Below, in pieces: positions 35,713 through 44,509 of a stretch of 64,000 bases of DNA. Each line of letters starts with the position of its first letter. The first letter of the stretch is position 1. Source of the DNA: Calditrichia bacterium (GTDB taxonomy: Bacteria; Calditrichota; Calditrichia; RBG-13-44-9; J075). The stretch is taken from positions 1 to 64,000 of the forward strand of contig JANQRS010000008.1 of NCBI GenBank assembly GCA_028284445.1. Direction: 5' to 3'. The notes below the pieces were generated by a model that was not told the origin of the DNA, searched no databases, and was given only the letters and a program-made list of their open reading frames with translations. A program made the translations under genes and the position numbers.

Positions 35713-38296
35713 AAACACACCGGAATCCAACGTCCGGTAGAATGCTATTGGGATTTGCCTGAGTTTTTAAGAACGCCAGGCCTGATATGGCGCCGCGATT
35801 GCGATAAGAGCCACCACGAATAAAGTGTTGGCTATTTTCTTCGGCAACCCACTCCATCACGTTACCGGTCATATCAAATACCCCTGTCTGGCTGCAGCCT
35901 GTGGGAAACTTATCGACTCTTGATGTCCGGCCAAGCATGAATTCTCCAGTATTCGCGAGTTCCGCTTTAAATGTATTTCCCCATGCATAATAGTTGCCTC
36001 CTTCGCTCCGGGCAGCACCTTCCCATTCATCATTGGTTGGCAAGCGTCCACCCACCCATTGGCAAAATGCGTCCGCATCGCGATAGCGGATATGGGTCAC
36101 AGGGTGATAGCGGTATTTCGACAAAAACGGGAATTCCGACCAGCTCAACAAATCCCGCTGCCAATGCTCCGGCCAGGGATAATTGTTTTGGCTAACAAAT
36201 TGATAGTATTCCTCATTGGTGACGAGGAATTTACGCATCTGGAAGGCGTTTATTCGAATTGTATGAGACTGTTTGTGTCGCAGGCGTTTTATATCCGACG
36301 CCGCTAAATTATGTGCTCTACCTAGCTCGGACAAGTCTTTTGAACTTATCCCTAATGCATAATTGCCGGCGGGAATATCTGCCAAATCCGCAAGCAGCGG
36401 CGCCATGCTGAGCGGTCCAGACGATACATCCTTTACATAGCGGAATCCGATATCCTCTTTCTTTAATGCTGCCCGGGTTGGCATGCGAAACCAGGCTGCG
36501 GAAAATAGCTCACCAAGATATTGCCAGGACCCGCCTCTGGTATGTTTCATCTCTGCTTCGCCACCGTCAACCCATTCCCAGACATTCCCGGCCATATTCA
36601 TAACCCCATCCGCTGATGCGCCTTCCGGTAGCGCATCAACCGCCAGCAGTTCATCTCCACTGGCCTCATGACGCTCAAGCGTTTGGCAGAAGAAATCACC
36701 ATTGCTTTTTTGCCAGCGATGTCCCCAGGGATAAGCCAGCCCCTGTTTGCCGCGTGCTGCTCTTTCCCATTCGTTGTTCAAGGGGAGACGCGCATGTTTC
36801 CACTGACAAAACGCCTCTGCATCATTAAAGCTAATATTTACAACCGGCAATTGCCCGCCGCTAAGCAGGTGGCTTTGATCGCTGTTTTGCTGCCAATGCA
36901 GCGGTGGTACCCATTTTACGGCATCCACAAAATCGCGATATTCATCATTGGAAACTGCATGGCGGGAAATCTCAAATGCCGGGATTTCCACACGGGTTTC
37001 CGCTGGAAACTGAAATTGGGCCCGATGTTCTCCGCTTAGGGTAAATTTCTTGGTAAGCCTGGCAAGAGTTTTTGGACGCGCGCCGATAATCGCCGGTCCA
37101 CCGGAAATAGCGACCAGCTCATTTATTTGCCCGCTATCAATGCTGTCAGAAGCAACGGTAAGTGGCATTGAAACGGGAACTGCCGGCGTTGGTGGATCCG
37201 GTGTTGCGGAGGCCTCGGTAAGCGGTTGCCAGCGTCTGAAACCATCTGAAGTGTTGCATATCGCGCAGGTAGATTGTAGGTGACGGGTATTCACAATAAA
37301 GCCGCAATTTCGGCAAGAGAGATAGACATCCGAATTCGTGGATGTCTTCAGCAATTCCTCCTTCAAATCTGCTAGTACAGATAAAATTACGCTGAAGTTT
37401 GGCAGGCGTTGCTCAAAATCGACCTGAATACAATCAATCATAAAATCGATGAAGCGAGACGGGAGTCCCAATGCTTCCAGATCCGGAATGACCACTTCCT
37501 GTTGATGTGCTGCCAGGATGTCCTTCACGGCGGTTGCGGATTGCCCCATATACAACAGCTTATGGGTTTCTTCGCGCGGGTTGATGCACTTCCCGGTCAA
37601 CATCTCATAGAGAATACCACCAAAATAGTAGATGTCGCCAGTGATTGAATAAGATTTGCCCCTGTCGGGCGGGAAGAGTTCCGGCGGCATGTATGCCGAC
37701 TTCCCAATCGCTCCTTCCGACACTGCACCGATGGTTGCGAACTGAATTTCATCGTCCGCAGTTAGCAGATCCTTGGCCAGGCCCCAATCGTTGACCTTGG
37801 CCTCACATTTGTTTGAAATGAGGATGTTGCTGGCATCAAGATCGCGATGAACAAAGCAGCTGGCGCCATTTTTTGCCGGTACCGTCACGTATACCATTGC
37901 TGAAGCAATAACCGTAGCCCATTTCAACACCTGCGGATAAGCAATAGCGCTGCTGTGGGTGCGCTGGACGATGTCCCGCAGGTCAGCGCCATTCACGAAT
38001 TCGAAAAAGGTGTAGGTCACCTTGTCATTGACGTCGAAACGATAGGGGTCAATCAGTGTCACGATGTTTGGATGGCGACTGACGATCTGGGAGATTTTGA
38101 TTTCGCGGGTAAAAAGATCGGTCATAAACTGGTCATGCATATGACTGCGCCGCAGGCGCTTTGCGATGAACTGTTTTCCGGGATCACGTTTGTCTTCTAC
38201 CAGGTAAACCAGGGCTGTTTTTGGCGGAAAAACTTTAACGATACGAAACCGGTTCAATATGATGTCGCCGATGCCTTTCGTGTCATAACCAGCCAT
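35708..38296 (-). CDS. Atypical Ser/Thr protein kinase with zinc ribbon and two FGE-sulfatase (SUMF1-like) domains
   Basis: An 862-residue cytoplasmic protein (no signal or membrane helix seen). The kinase domain (about 15-310) keeps Lys46 (FIAKR), Glu65, HRD Asp152 and Asp170. It lacks a glycine-rich loop, has HRDLDASN instead of HRDxKxxN (Lys replaced by Asp154) and DWG instead of DFG. A C-R-N-C / C-A-I-C zinc ribbon follows (about 325-350). Two formylglycine-generating-enzyme-like domains come next (about 395-625 and 640-862), each with RLPxNxEWExAAR and GNVxEWV plus RGGSW/RGGSY motifs. These domains often bind rather than catalyse. It is convergent with the propeller operon and divergent from a sigma factor operon. 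Confidence 0.9.
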   Translation of the reverse strand: MAGYDTKGIGDIILNRFRIVKVFPPKTALVYLVEDKRDPGKQFIAKRLRRSHMHDQFMTDLFTREIKISQIVSRHPNIVTLIDPYRFDVNDKVTYTFFEFVNGADLRDIVQRTHSSAIAYPQVLKWATVIASAMVYVTVPAKNGASCFVHRDLDASNILISNKCEAKVNDWGLAKDLLTADDEIQFATIGAVSEGAIGKSAYMPPELFPPDRGKSYSITGDIYYFGGILYEMLTGKCINPREETHKLLYMGQSATAVKDILAAHQQEVVIPDLEALGLPSRFIDFMIDCIQVDFEQRLPNFSVILSVLADLKEELLKTSTNSDVYLSCRNCGFIVNTRHLQSTCAICNTSDGFRRWQPLTEASATPDPPTPAVPVSMPLTVASDSIDSGQINELVAISGGPAIIGARPKTLARLTKKFTLSGEHRAQFQFPAETRVEIPAFEISRHAVSNDEYRDFVDAVKWVPPLHWQQNSDQSHLLSGGQLPVVNISFNDAEAFCQWKHARLPLNNEWERAARGKQGLAYPWGHRWQKSNGDFFCQTLERHEASGDELLAVDALPEGASADGVMNMAGNVWEWVDGGEAEMKHTRGGSWQYLGELFSAAWFRMPTRAALKKEDIGFRYVKDVSSGPLSMAPLLADLADIPAGNYALGISSKDLSELGRAHNLAASDIKRLRHKQSHTIRINAFQMRKFLVTNEEYYQFVSQNNYPWPEHWQRDLLSWSEFPFLSKYRYHPVTHIRYRDADAFCQWVGGRLPTNDEWEGAARSEGGNYYAWGNTFKAELANTGEFMLGRTSRVDKFPTGCSQTGVFDMTGNVMEWVAEENSQHFIRGGSYRNRGAISGLAFLKTQANPNSILPDVGFRCVF

Positions 38297-38464
38297 AAAT
38301 GATTACCCGGAAAATTGAGAAATCTGATGCCTCAATAACTCTTGAATAATAGAATGGAAGCATTGTCCTGACATTGCGAATAGTGGCAGGAATGCTTATA
38401 TTCAGTTTGCAGACTCCATTTGACTCCACGCTAAGGTAGCGAAAACCTCATAGATGTTTTTTGA

Positions 38465-38479
38465 TTCGCATCATGCGAA
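38465..38479. promoter_or_regulatory. Perfect 7-1-7 palindrome just upstream of the divergent sigma gene
   Basis: TTCGCATCATGCGAA is a perfect palindrome ending 15 bases before ATG 38495, where a ribosome site would normally be (none is visible). It could be a repressor operator or an mRNA hairpin controlling translation of the sigma/anti-sigma/FHA operon. Confidence 0.45.
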
Positions 38480-38494
38480 GATTGCTCAAAATAT

Positions 38495-39421
38495 ATGAAA
38501 AGCACGCAACAAAAGAAACTGATCCGCGCCTTCCTGGCGGGCGTTGCAATTGAGGCCAACTCACCGGAATTATTTGACCCGGAAACGAAAGCCGATTCGC
38601 CCGAAAAAAAGGCCGACTATTTTAGCTGGATTATTGCGCAACGTGCATTTAATGAATTGTACGATTTCTTCCGCGAAGAACTCGGCAATATTGCCTGGGA
38701 TCATCAGGCCATGAAGAAATATGGCGCAGATCCTGATAAAGTACAGGAAATCTATCTCAAAGCGCTTGATAAAGAGCGGCTGAAGCGGCAATTGGTGCAA
38801 TACCGGGAAGATTTCGATTTTCATATCTTTCTGAAGACGCAATTTCGCTTCGGGAATATGGAACGCGCCAAGCGTTCATCTTATGTTACCCTCACGCCAA
38901 ATACGGATGAAGATCCGGAAGCCTTTGATCGCCAGGTGCTCGATTCACTGCTGCAAAAAGCCTCGCCATTATCACAGCTGATTGAAAAGGAGCGCACTGA
39001 TAAGCTGCTTTGGGTCATCTTTCACGACAAGCGCAATATTCCGCATTTCTTGCTGACATTTGAATATATGGCTCTCTTAAAAGACGCCGGCGCCCATCAA
39101 GGTGATGAGATTGTGGCCTTCCTCGGCGAAAAAACCGGCGGCGAATTGCATGGTAACTTCCGGGAGCTCTATGCTGAAGAATATCAGGGTGGGGAAGTCA
39201 GCGAGCTGGATGACATTGATCAGCCAATGCGCGATAATCTTGATCGCAAGATGACTGAGCTTTACAAGCAGCCTCGCTACCAGGATTATGCCGCGCAGGA
39301 CATCAAGGATGTTGAATTCAATGTATACTACACGATTGGCGATAAATCGAAGACTCAGCAGCTCAGTGTCTGGTTGAATAAAGTGAAGCGCAGGGCCCGG
39401 GAAAAATTGGGCGCAAAATAG
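38495..39421 (+). CDS. Divergent sigma-70-like factor (probable)
   Basis: A 308-residue soluble protein. Residues about 45-130 resemble sigma region 2: AFNELYDFFREEL, then DPDKVQEIYLKAL in place of the usual DLVQExF helix, then FDFHIFLKTQFRFGNMERAK where the -10-binding helix lies. The C-terminus (LSVWLNKVKRRAREKLGAK) has the look of the last region 4 helix. The intervening part is longer than in ordinary ECF factors. The strongest support is context: the next gene encodes a zinc anti-sigma-like protein. ATG 38495 lacks a ribosome site. Some other DNA-binding protein cannot be excluded. Confidence 0.55.
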   Translation: MKSTQQKKLIRAFLAGVAIEANSPELFDPETKADSPEKKADYFSWIIAQRAFNELYDFFREELGNIAWDHQAMKKYGADPDKVQEIYLKALDKERLKRQLVQYREDFDFHIFLKTQFRFGNMERAKRSSYVTLTPNTDEDPEAFDRQVLDSLLQKASPLSQLIEKERTDKLLWVIFHDKRNIPHFLLTFEYMALLKDAGAHQGDEIVAFLGEKTGGELHGNFRELYAEEYQGGEVSELDDIDQPMRDNLDRKMTELYKQPRYQDYAAQDIKDVEFNVYYTIGDKSKTQQLSVWLNKVKRRAREKLGAK

Positions 39422-39484
39422 GAGCAATTTTTCAGAAGTTGATGCCTATATGTCCATGAGAAGACCAAAAAAAGAGGTGCAGCA

Positions 39485-40210
39485 ATGGCCGATCACCCAA
39501 CATATGAGCTGATGTTGAGCTACGTGACGAATCGAATGGATGCCACCGCGCGTCCTGACTTTGAAGCCCATCTGGCAGATTGCGAATCGTGCCTGCAAGA
39601 CGTTTTCCAGTTTTGTCAGCTGCAGAATAACTTTGAGCAAGTGTGGATGCATGTTGCTCCGTCGTTTGCGGCCGAAGAAAGTCTGGCGGAATTGCTGACA
39701 CCGGCAGTACCCCTTGTTGGTGAACACTCGGCATTTGTCGAGCGTCTGGAAGCGTGGCGTAAGAAATTGGCTGCACTGTCTGAAATTGGTATTGCCTCCG
39801 TCGTCGATGTCAAAAACAACCTGGTATCGTCCTTCCAAACTCGTCTGGATGAATTGCAGCAGCTAGGCTTGCCCGGAGAGCAGGAGTTGACCAGCGAATT
39901 CCTTGGGGTGGCGGGAAATACCGGCTTCAAAATGAAGTCCCTGTCCCAATCTTTTGAGATCGAGGATGTTGGACAAGTTTCTCTCCAGACTTTTGTCCAA
40001 ACGGCGGCTCGAAAAATTTCGGTGAAGGCGCCCTTGATTCCCGGTCCCTGGCCGCAAGCTGTTCTGCATACACTTGATGCGCCTTTTGAGCGAGAGGCTG
40101 GTTTTCGTAACCCGCCCGGGGCAGATTTTCTCCTCGCTGAGTTCGATGATATCGATGTTCCTGAATTATTCTGCCTGGCACTGAGATTTCCCGCCGGGGA
40201 AAACGAATGA
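39485..40210 (+). CDS. Zinc-binding anti-sigma-like (zf-HC2/ZAS) protein
   Basis: A 241-residue protein. The first 45 residues carry the ZAS motif HxxxCxxC (His29, Cys33, Cys36 in HLADCESC), preceded by a helix (YELMLSYVTNRMDATARPDF) as in zf-HC2 anti-sigma domains. No transmembrane helix follows, so unlike most such proteins it appears soluble. The C-terminal ~130 residues form a beta-rich domain of unknown type. It has a good ribosome site (AAAGAGGTG), lies 63 bases after the sigma-like gene, and its stop overlaps the next ATG (ATGA). Confidence 0.75.
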   Translation: MADHPTYELMLSYVTNRMDATARPDFEAHLADCESCLQDVFQFCQLQNNFEQVWMHVAPSFAAEESLAELLTPAVPLVGEHSAFVERLEAWRKKLAALSEIGIASVVDVKNNLVSSFQTRLDELQQLGLPGEQELTSEFLGVAGNTGFKMKSLSQSFEIEDVGQVSLQTFVQTAARKISVKAPLIPGPWPQAVLHTLDAPFEREAGFRNPPGADFLLAEFDDIDVPELFCLALRFPAGENE

Positions 40211-42084
40211 GTCGGGTAAGTGATAACCCCACCATTTATTTTCTGGATGCGGAGAATGCAGCATTCAGTTGCCAATTAGATCAAGAATCCTATTTGATCA
40301 GCTTTGATCCGGCTGCTGCCGGAGCGCTACCAATATCTCCCGACAGATTAAGAGCCATTCAGGCCGGGTTTGTTCGTCTTTTCTGTCGGGACGGTTTGTG
40401 GTTTATTGAAGCCCTCGAAACTGAGAACCTTTACATTAATGGACATCGAATTTCTGCTTACCTGCTGCCTTGTCAGGTAACTTCCGGCGACGTGCTACAA
40501 ATTGGCAACTCTCGCTGTGTCTTGTTGATGGATGGCGCCATAACCAGCGGCAATCAGCAATTGATGATGATCGTTAGCGGTCACCGTGTCGTGAATCTCA
40601 CCACTGCGCTTTCAGAAACCGCTTTAATCCGGCAGTTGATCATCGTTAGTCGTCACGACACTGCATTGGAAAATCTTCGCTTAATGGTCACCGCTGAAGA
40701 TATTGCACTGGAAGAAACCATCGATGTGCGACGAATCGAGGCCAATAGTCTTTTTTGCGTTGATCCCTTTCTGGTGCCTCGCATCAGCGACGCGCTGTTT
40801 TTACAGCAGGAGTCCATTAGCAGCACAATACATATCGAACTGATAGATAGAGCAACACAGACGTCTGTGTTGACCGTCGAATTGCCGCTTGAGGTGACAG
40901 CTGCCACGAACTGGCCGTATGCGCGTGCGTATCAGTCGCTTCTGGCATCTTATGTGACCCCGCACCATCCCTTTATTGACGAGATGGTGGTGAAAGCCAA
41001 ATTCCATCTATCAAAGACCGATGAGGCCCCGGAATCACTGTTTCAGCTGCTATCCGGCGATAATCCCGCTCGCTTCGAGGAAACCTTCCTCTGTCTCTAT
41101 CACTATTTGCTCAACGAATACAAACTGACATTTTCACCGCCGGCGCAACCGAACTCGTCGCTTCAAAAAATTCGTATGGCTGAGAATTTGATCATTGAAC
41201 AAGCAGCGAAGGGCAAGCCGGGGATGGGAACCGGTAGCTGTCTCGATCTTGCCTTGCTGCTTGCCGGCTGTCTGGAAAACCTGCAGCTGAATCCGCTGAT
41301 AGCCATTATTGAAGATGATGATCATTACTGGCACGCGCTGGTTGGTATGTGGACGTCTAATGAGAAGCATTTTCAGCCACTGTACCGCACTAAAATGTCA
41401 TTGATGGAAGGTGTTGAATCGGATCGGCTGATTCTGTTGGATCCCAATTGCCTGACGGAATATTATGGAAAACCGGAGGCCTTTTCTGTTGCTCGTGAAC
41501 GTGCCGAGGCCTTTCTCAGAGAACGTCCCTTGATTTTTGCATTAGATGTCCAAGCTGCTCGTGATCAAGGTGTAGTTCCTATGCAGTTTGCATTTGGCGG
41601 GATGGCCCTGCAGGCACTACGCCTGAGTCGCCAAATTGCTTCTTCGCGAAAGAGCGCTCAATTAAAGTCCTGGCATTTGTTGTTGGCTCTCATTCGGGAT
41701 TCGCATAAGGTTCGCAAAACGTTTATCGCCTGTGGTGGCAATATCAATACGTTGAATCGATTGCCGGAATTTCGTGAAGAAGCAGAACGCATATCTTATA
41801 AAACTGTACCGGACCCGGCTGGTGAATATCGCGAAGTGCTGGCTCGTGCATGGCAGGCAGTTTTTGCTGATGGCAGACGTTTGGTCGATGATATAGATTT
41901 GGTTCGGGCCGTATTGTTAGATCGCGAAACATCCGCCAGCGATTTTCTCGCCAAAATGAACGTTCCCTTTGATGTATTTGAAAATGCCTTCCACGAACAG
42001 CGTGATGATTCCGCACCACCGGTAGATGCGTCTCTCTCAATTGTGCGCAGTATTCGCAAACAAAGCACCATTCCACCGGAGTAG
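40207..42084 (+). CDS. FHA-like, transglutaminase-like and Clp-N-like multidomain protein
   Basis: A 625-residue soluble protein. Residues 1-115 look like a degenerate FHA domain (second half clear: LYINGHRIS then GDVLQIGNSRCVLL; the phosphothreonine-binding GR/SxxH motifs are not seen). Residues about 325-420 are transglutaminase-like with a Cys345 (GTGSCLDLALL), His376 (HYWHALVG), Asp412 (LILLDPN) triad. Residues about 480-610 contain two Clp-N-like repeats (LKSWHLLLALIRDS and VDDIDLVRAVLLD). It is translationally coupled to the anti-sigma gene by ATGA. An FHA-like module beside a Ser/Thr kinase gene suggests a phospho-signalling link. The substrate is unknown. Confidence 0.72.
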   Translation: MSRVSDNPTIYFLDAENAAFSCQLDQESYLISFDPAAAGALPISPDRLRAIQAGFVRLFCRDGLWFIEALETENLYINGHRISAYLLPCQVTSGDVLQIGNSRCVLLMDGAITSGNQQLMMIVSGHRVVNLTTALSETALIRQLIIVSRHDTALENLRLMVTAEDIALEETIDVRRIEANSLFCVDPFLVPRISDALFLQQESISSTIHIELIDRATQTSVLTVELPLEVTAATNWPYARAYQSLLASYVTPHHPFIDEMVVKAKFHLSKTDEAPESLFQLLSGDNPARFEETFLCLYHYLLNEYKLTFSPPAQPNSSLQKIRMAENLIIEQAAKGKPGMGTGSCLDLALLLAGCLENLQLNPLIAIIEDDDHYWHALVGMWTSNEKHFQPLYRTKMSLMEGVESDRLILLDPNCLTEYYGKPEAFSVARERAEAFLRERPLIFALDVQAARDQGVVPMQFAFGGMALQALRLSRQIASSRKSAQLKSWHLLLALIRDSHKVRKTFIACGGNINTLNRLPEFREEAERISYKTVPDPAGEYREVLARAWQAVFADGRRLVDDIDLVRAVLLDRETSASDFLAKMNVPFDVFENAFHEQRDDSAPPVDASLSIVRSIRKQSTIPPE

Positions 42085-42160
42085 AGATTGGGGATTCGTT
42101 AAATCGTTAAAGCGTTAAAACGTTTTGGGTTGATTCGTTGATCGTTGATATTCGACATTT

Positions 42161-42230
42161 CATCCCCCCGGGTAGAAAAACAAACCCGGGGCTATTAACA
42201 TTTCATCGCTACGCGATATTTTAAGGTGAC
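42161..42230. repeat. Interspersed two-hairpin element, copy 3 (family iii)
   Basis: Here the first hairpin is clearest: CCCGGGT - AGAAAAACAA - ACCCGGG, followed by TCGCTACGCGA. It lies in the 484-base gap 42085-42568. That gap also holds degenerate CGTTAAA/CGTTGAT runs (42095-42148), CATTTGTCATT repeats, and the structured RNA candidate and terminator listed separately. Confidence 0.88.
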
Positions 42231-42406
42231 AAGAAAATATTCGACATTTGTCATTTGTCATTCGACATCTTTTTCATTGCCACTGCCAACCTATCACTAA
42301 TCTCCAGTCTCATTTTTTTCCAAATTCACGAGCAATTTTTGAAAATCCACTGCCTATACCTAATTGAACGCACCTTCTTGCCTGGTTGAGGGAATTGGTT
42401 GAGTCA

Positions 42407-42537
42407 CGCAGACTGGATGAATTGGCAAGTAGGGTGTTCTGAGTAATGCCCTGCGGGGTAGCTCCAAGGGACGGAGCTTATTTTCATAACGGGAGGCAAG
42501 ACTTTGGTGGCGCATGGAGTACGCCACCAGTCTGCGG
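42407..42537 (+). ncRNA. Candidate structured RNA (multi-branch) ending in an intrinsic terminator
   Basis: Three helices are seen on the plus strand: an outer stem CGCAGAC (42407-42413) with GTCTGCG (42530-42536), an apical hairpin AGCTCC/GGAGCT (42460-42478), and a hairpin TGGTGGCG/CGCCACCA (42505-42529). A weaker TGCC/GGCA helix supports the apical arm. A textbook terminator follows at once, yet no plus-strand gene lies downstream. A stand-alone small RNA is therefore more likely than a riboswitch. It does not match any riboswitch, 6S, SRP or tRNA signature that I could recognise. Promoter and 5' end are not defined. Confidence 0.45.
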
Positions 42538-42570
42538 CACGCCACGAAGCAATTCGTGGCGTGTTTTTTT
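42538..42570 (+). terminator. Strong intrinsic terminator
   Basis: Perfect 11-bp stem CACGCCACGAA / TTCGTGGCGTG with a four-base loop, followed by seven T on the plus strand. The T-run overlaps the stop codon of the convergent sigma-54 activator gene. Since the T-run is only on this side, it ends a plus-strand transcript. Confidence 0.9.
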
Positions 42571-44509
42571 ATTCTTTTGCCTTATCGCTTGTGGTTTCCA
42601 CTTTGTATTCCCGGAGTTTTCGCCAAAGCGTTGTGCGACCGATTGCCAGCCGTTTTGCGGCGACCTCATAATTCCAGTCGCAGTTTTCCAGGGTTTGCAG
42701 GATATGGCGTTTTTCCATTTCCTTCAAGGTGATTTCATCGTGAGAAGCAGCGGATGTTGCTACTTCATCGCCGGACGGACAGGGCATCAAGGGCAAGTCG
42801 CGCAGCGCGACGGTTGGGCCAATTGCTAATGCCACTGCACGCTCCATTGCGTTTTCCAGCTCGCGAACATTACCTGGCCAGTCGTAATCCCTGATCGCCG
42901 CAGCTGCTTCATGGTCCAGTCGCTTCACGTTTTTTCGGAATTTCTTCGAATAATGTTTTAGAAAGTGATTGACCAACAGGGGAATATCTTCCGGGCGTTC
43001 GCGCAGTGCCGGGATGGTTAATTCGATGACATTCAACCGATAATAAAGGTCGCTGCGGAAATGGTCCTGGCGAGTCATTTCCAGTAAATCCTTATTGGTT
43101 GCTGCCAGCACCCGTACATCCACTTGTATCGTTTCATTGCTGCCAACGCGTTTGATCTCACCCTGCTGCAGGAAGCGTAGCAGTTTGACCTGGAGATGCA
43201 TGGGCATTTCACCGATTTCGTCAAGAAATATGGTGCCCTGATGAGCAGCTTCGAAGAGGCCCTGCTTGTTGGCAACGGCCCCGGTAAATGATCCGCGAAC
43301 ATGCCCGAAGAGCTCGCTCTCGAGAAGGTTCTCGGGAATCGCGCCGCAGTTTAATACCCGAAAGGGCTTATGTGCGCGATTGCTCAGGCTGTGGATGGCG
43401 CGGGCGACCAGTTCTTTCCCGGTGCCACTCTCGCCGTCAATGAGGACGGTGATATTGCTCTGGGCAATTCGGGACGTGAGTTCGAAAATTTTGAGCATCT
43501 GGTGATTTCTGCCAATGATGCCGGCAAATTGGAAATGATCACCGCGTTCCTGCCATTGATAGAAGGCATCAATTTCACCGGAGATCCAGCGTTTAACTTC
43601 TCCGGCGGCTTTTGCCCGTTCGGCCTTGTTCAATGCAACGATCTGTCCTATATCGCTGCGATTATAGGCGTATAAACCACGGGCTCGCTTAAGCTTGCTG
43701 TTTTGCGGAAGGTCAACACCGAGTGCCAATACCAGCCGGGTGCGACGATCGCCACTTCTGAGAAATGTTTTCAACACCGCATCATTGATTCCGGGAGGGT
43801 AGATCAACAGGATGTTGACATCATCAGGAACCGTTTCCTGGATCGGAAGGGCCTGCAATGAGCGAAACGGCGGATCTTGAAGCGGACTATGGTCATTCGG
43901 GGAAGAGAGATAATAATTGCGTTTGCAACCGGCGTTTCGAAATGCCTCTATCATGTCTGGTAATAGAGGATCGAGGCCGCAGACGCATAAGCTGCTGTTT
44001 TCAACTGAGCCCAGAATTTTATTGGCGAGGTCAATAACGATTGGTGCTTCTTCCACCGGAATTTGATAAAAGGGGGTCTCTTGACGCACGCGCTCGTGTA
44101 GCCACATGCCTCGTTGGAACAGCCGGTGCAGAAAGGGCCCGGCATTACCATCGCCGGCAGCCTGATGGAAACCATCGTAAAATGCCTTGAGGATATCTTC
44201 GTGATCGCCATTTCCGGCAATACCTGCGGCCATTTCAAAAAAACGCTGAATAGCCCGGCGGTCAGTGCCCTTCTGCATGCTCGCCGTTTTGAAGGTTTCG
44301 GGAATACAAGATTGCTCTACCAATAAATCCAGAACGGATTTCGCGTCGATGGCCGAAGCGGATATAAGAAAAGCCTCTACAGTTTGAGCCCGATGGACAA
44401 TCAGCCATTCTTTGGCGTCGATGGCCGGTATGAGGTTGGGCTGTGGACTGCCTGCGACCTGCGGTTTGGCAGGGTCGTCAAGCCGAAATTGATACCAGAA
44501 TATCTTCAT
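42569..44509 (-). CDS. Sigma-54-dependent activator with glutamyl-tRNA-reductase-like sensor
   Basis: A 646-residue enhancer-binding protein. Residues about 30-320 align along all three domains of glutamyl-tRNA reductase (HemA): [16 protein letters not shown] at the catalytic STCNRxE segment (Cys replaced), [20 protein letters not shown] matching GPLLHRLFQRAL...RVRTET, and [10 protein letters not shown] then [20 protein letters not shown] matching the C-terminal dimerisation helix. The NADPH glycine motif is absent. The AAA+ domain (about 330-560) has GESGTGKE (359-366), GSFTGA (the GAFTGA loop) and a Fis-type helix-turn-helix at the end ([19 protein letters not shown]). A non-enzymatic sensing role for the HemA-like part is inferred. 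Confidence 0.92.
   Translation of the reverse strand: MKIFWYQFRLDDPAKPQVAGSPQPNLIPAIDAKEWLIVHRAQTVEAFLISASAIDAKSVLDLLVEQSCIPETFKTASMQKGTDRRAIQRFFEMAAGIAGNGDHEDILKAFYDGFHQAAGDGNAGPFLHRLFQRGMWLHERVRQETPFYQIPVEEAPIVIDLANKILGSVENSSLCVCGLDPLLPDMIEAFRNAGCKRNYYLSSPNDHSPLQDPPFRSLQALPIQETVPDDVNILLIYPPGINDAVLKTFLRSGDRRTRLVLALGVDLPQNSKLKRARGLYAYNRSDIGQIVALNKAERAKAAGEVKRWISGEIDAFYQWQERGDHFQFAGIIGRNHQMLKIFELTSRIAQSNITVLIDGESGTGKELVARAIHSLSNRAHKPFRVLNCGAIPENLLESELFGHVRGSFTGAVANKQGLFEAAHQGTIFLDEIGEMPMHLQVKLLRFLQQGEIKRVGSNETIQVDVRVLAATNKDLLEMTRQDHFRSDLYYRLNVIELTIPALRERPEDIPLLVNHFLKHYSKKFRKNVKRLDHEAAAAIRDYDWPGNVRELENAMERAVALAIGPTVALRDLPLMPCPSGDEVATSAASHDEITLKEMEKRHILQTLENCDWNYEVAAKRLAIGRTTLWRKLREYKVETTSDKAKE

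Noticed and set aside
42407..42537. Cobalamin, TPP or Mn(2+) (yybP-ykoY) riboswitch
   Set aside because: The words GGGGTAGC and GGCAAGACTTT faintly recall the Mn riboswitch, but spacing and the closing stem do not fit and no plus-strand gene follows.
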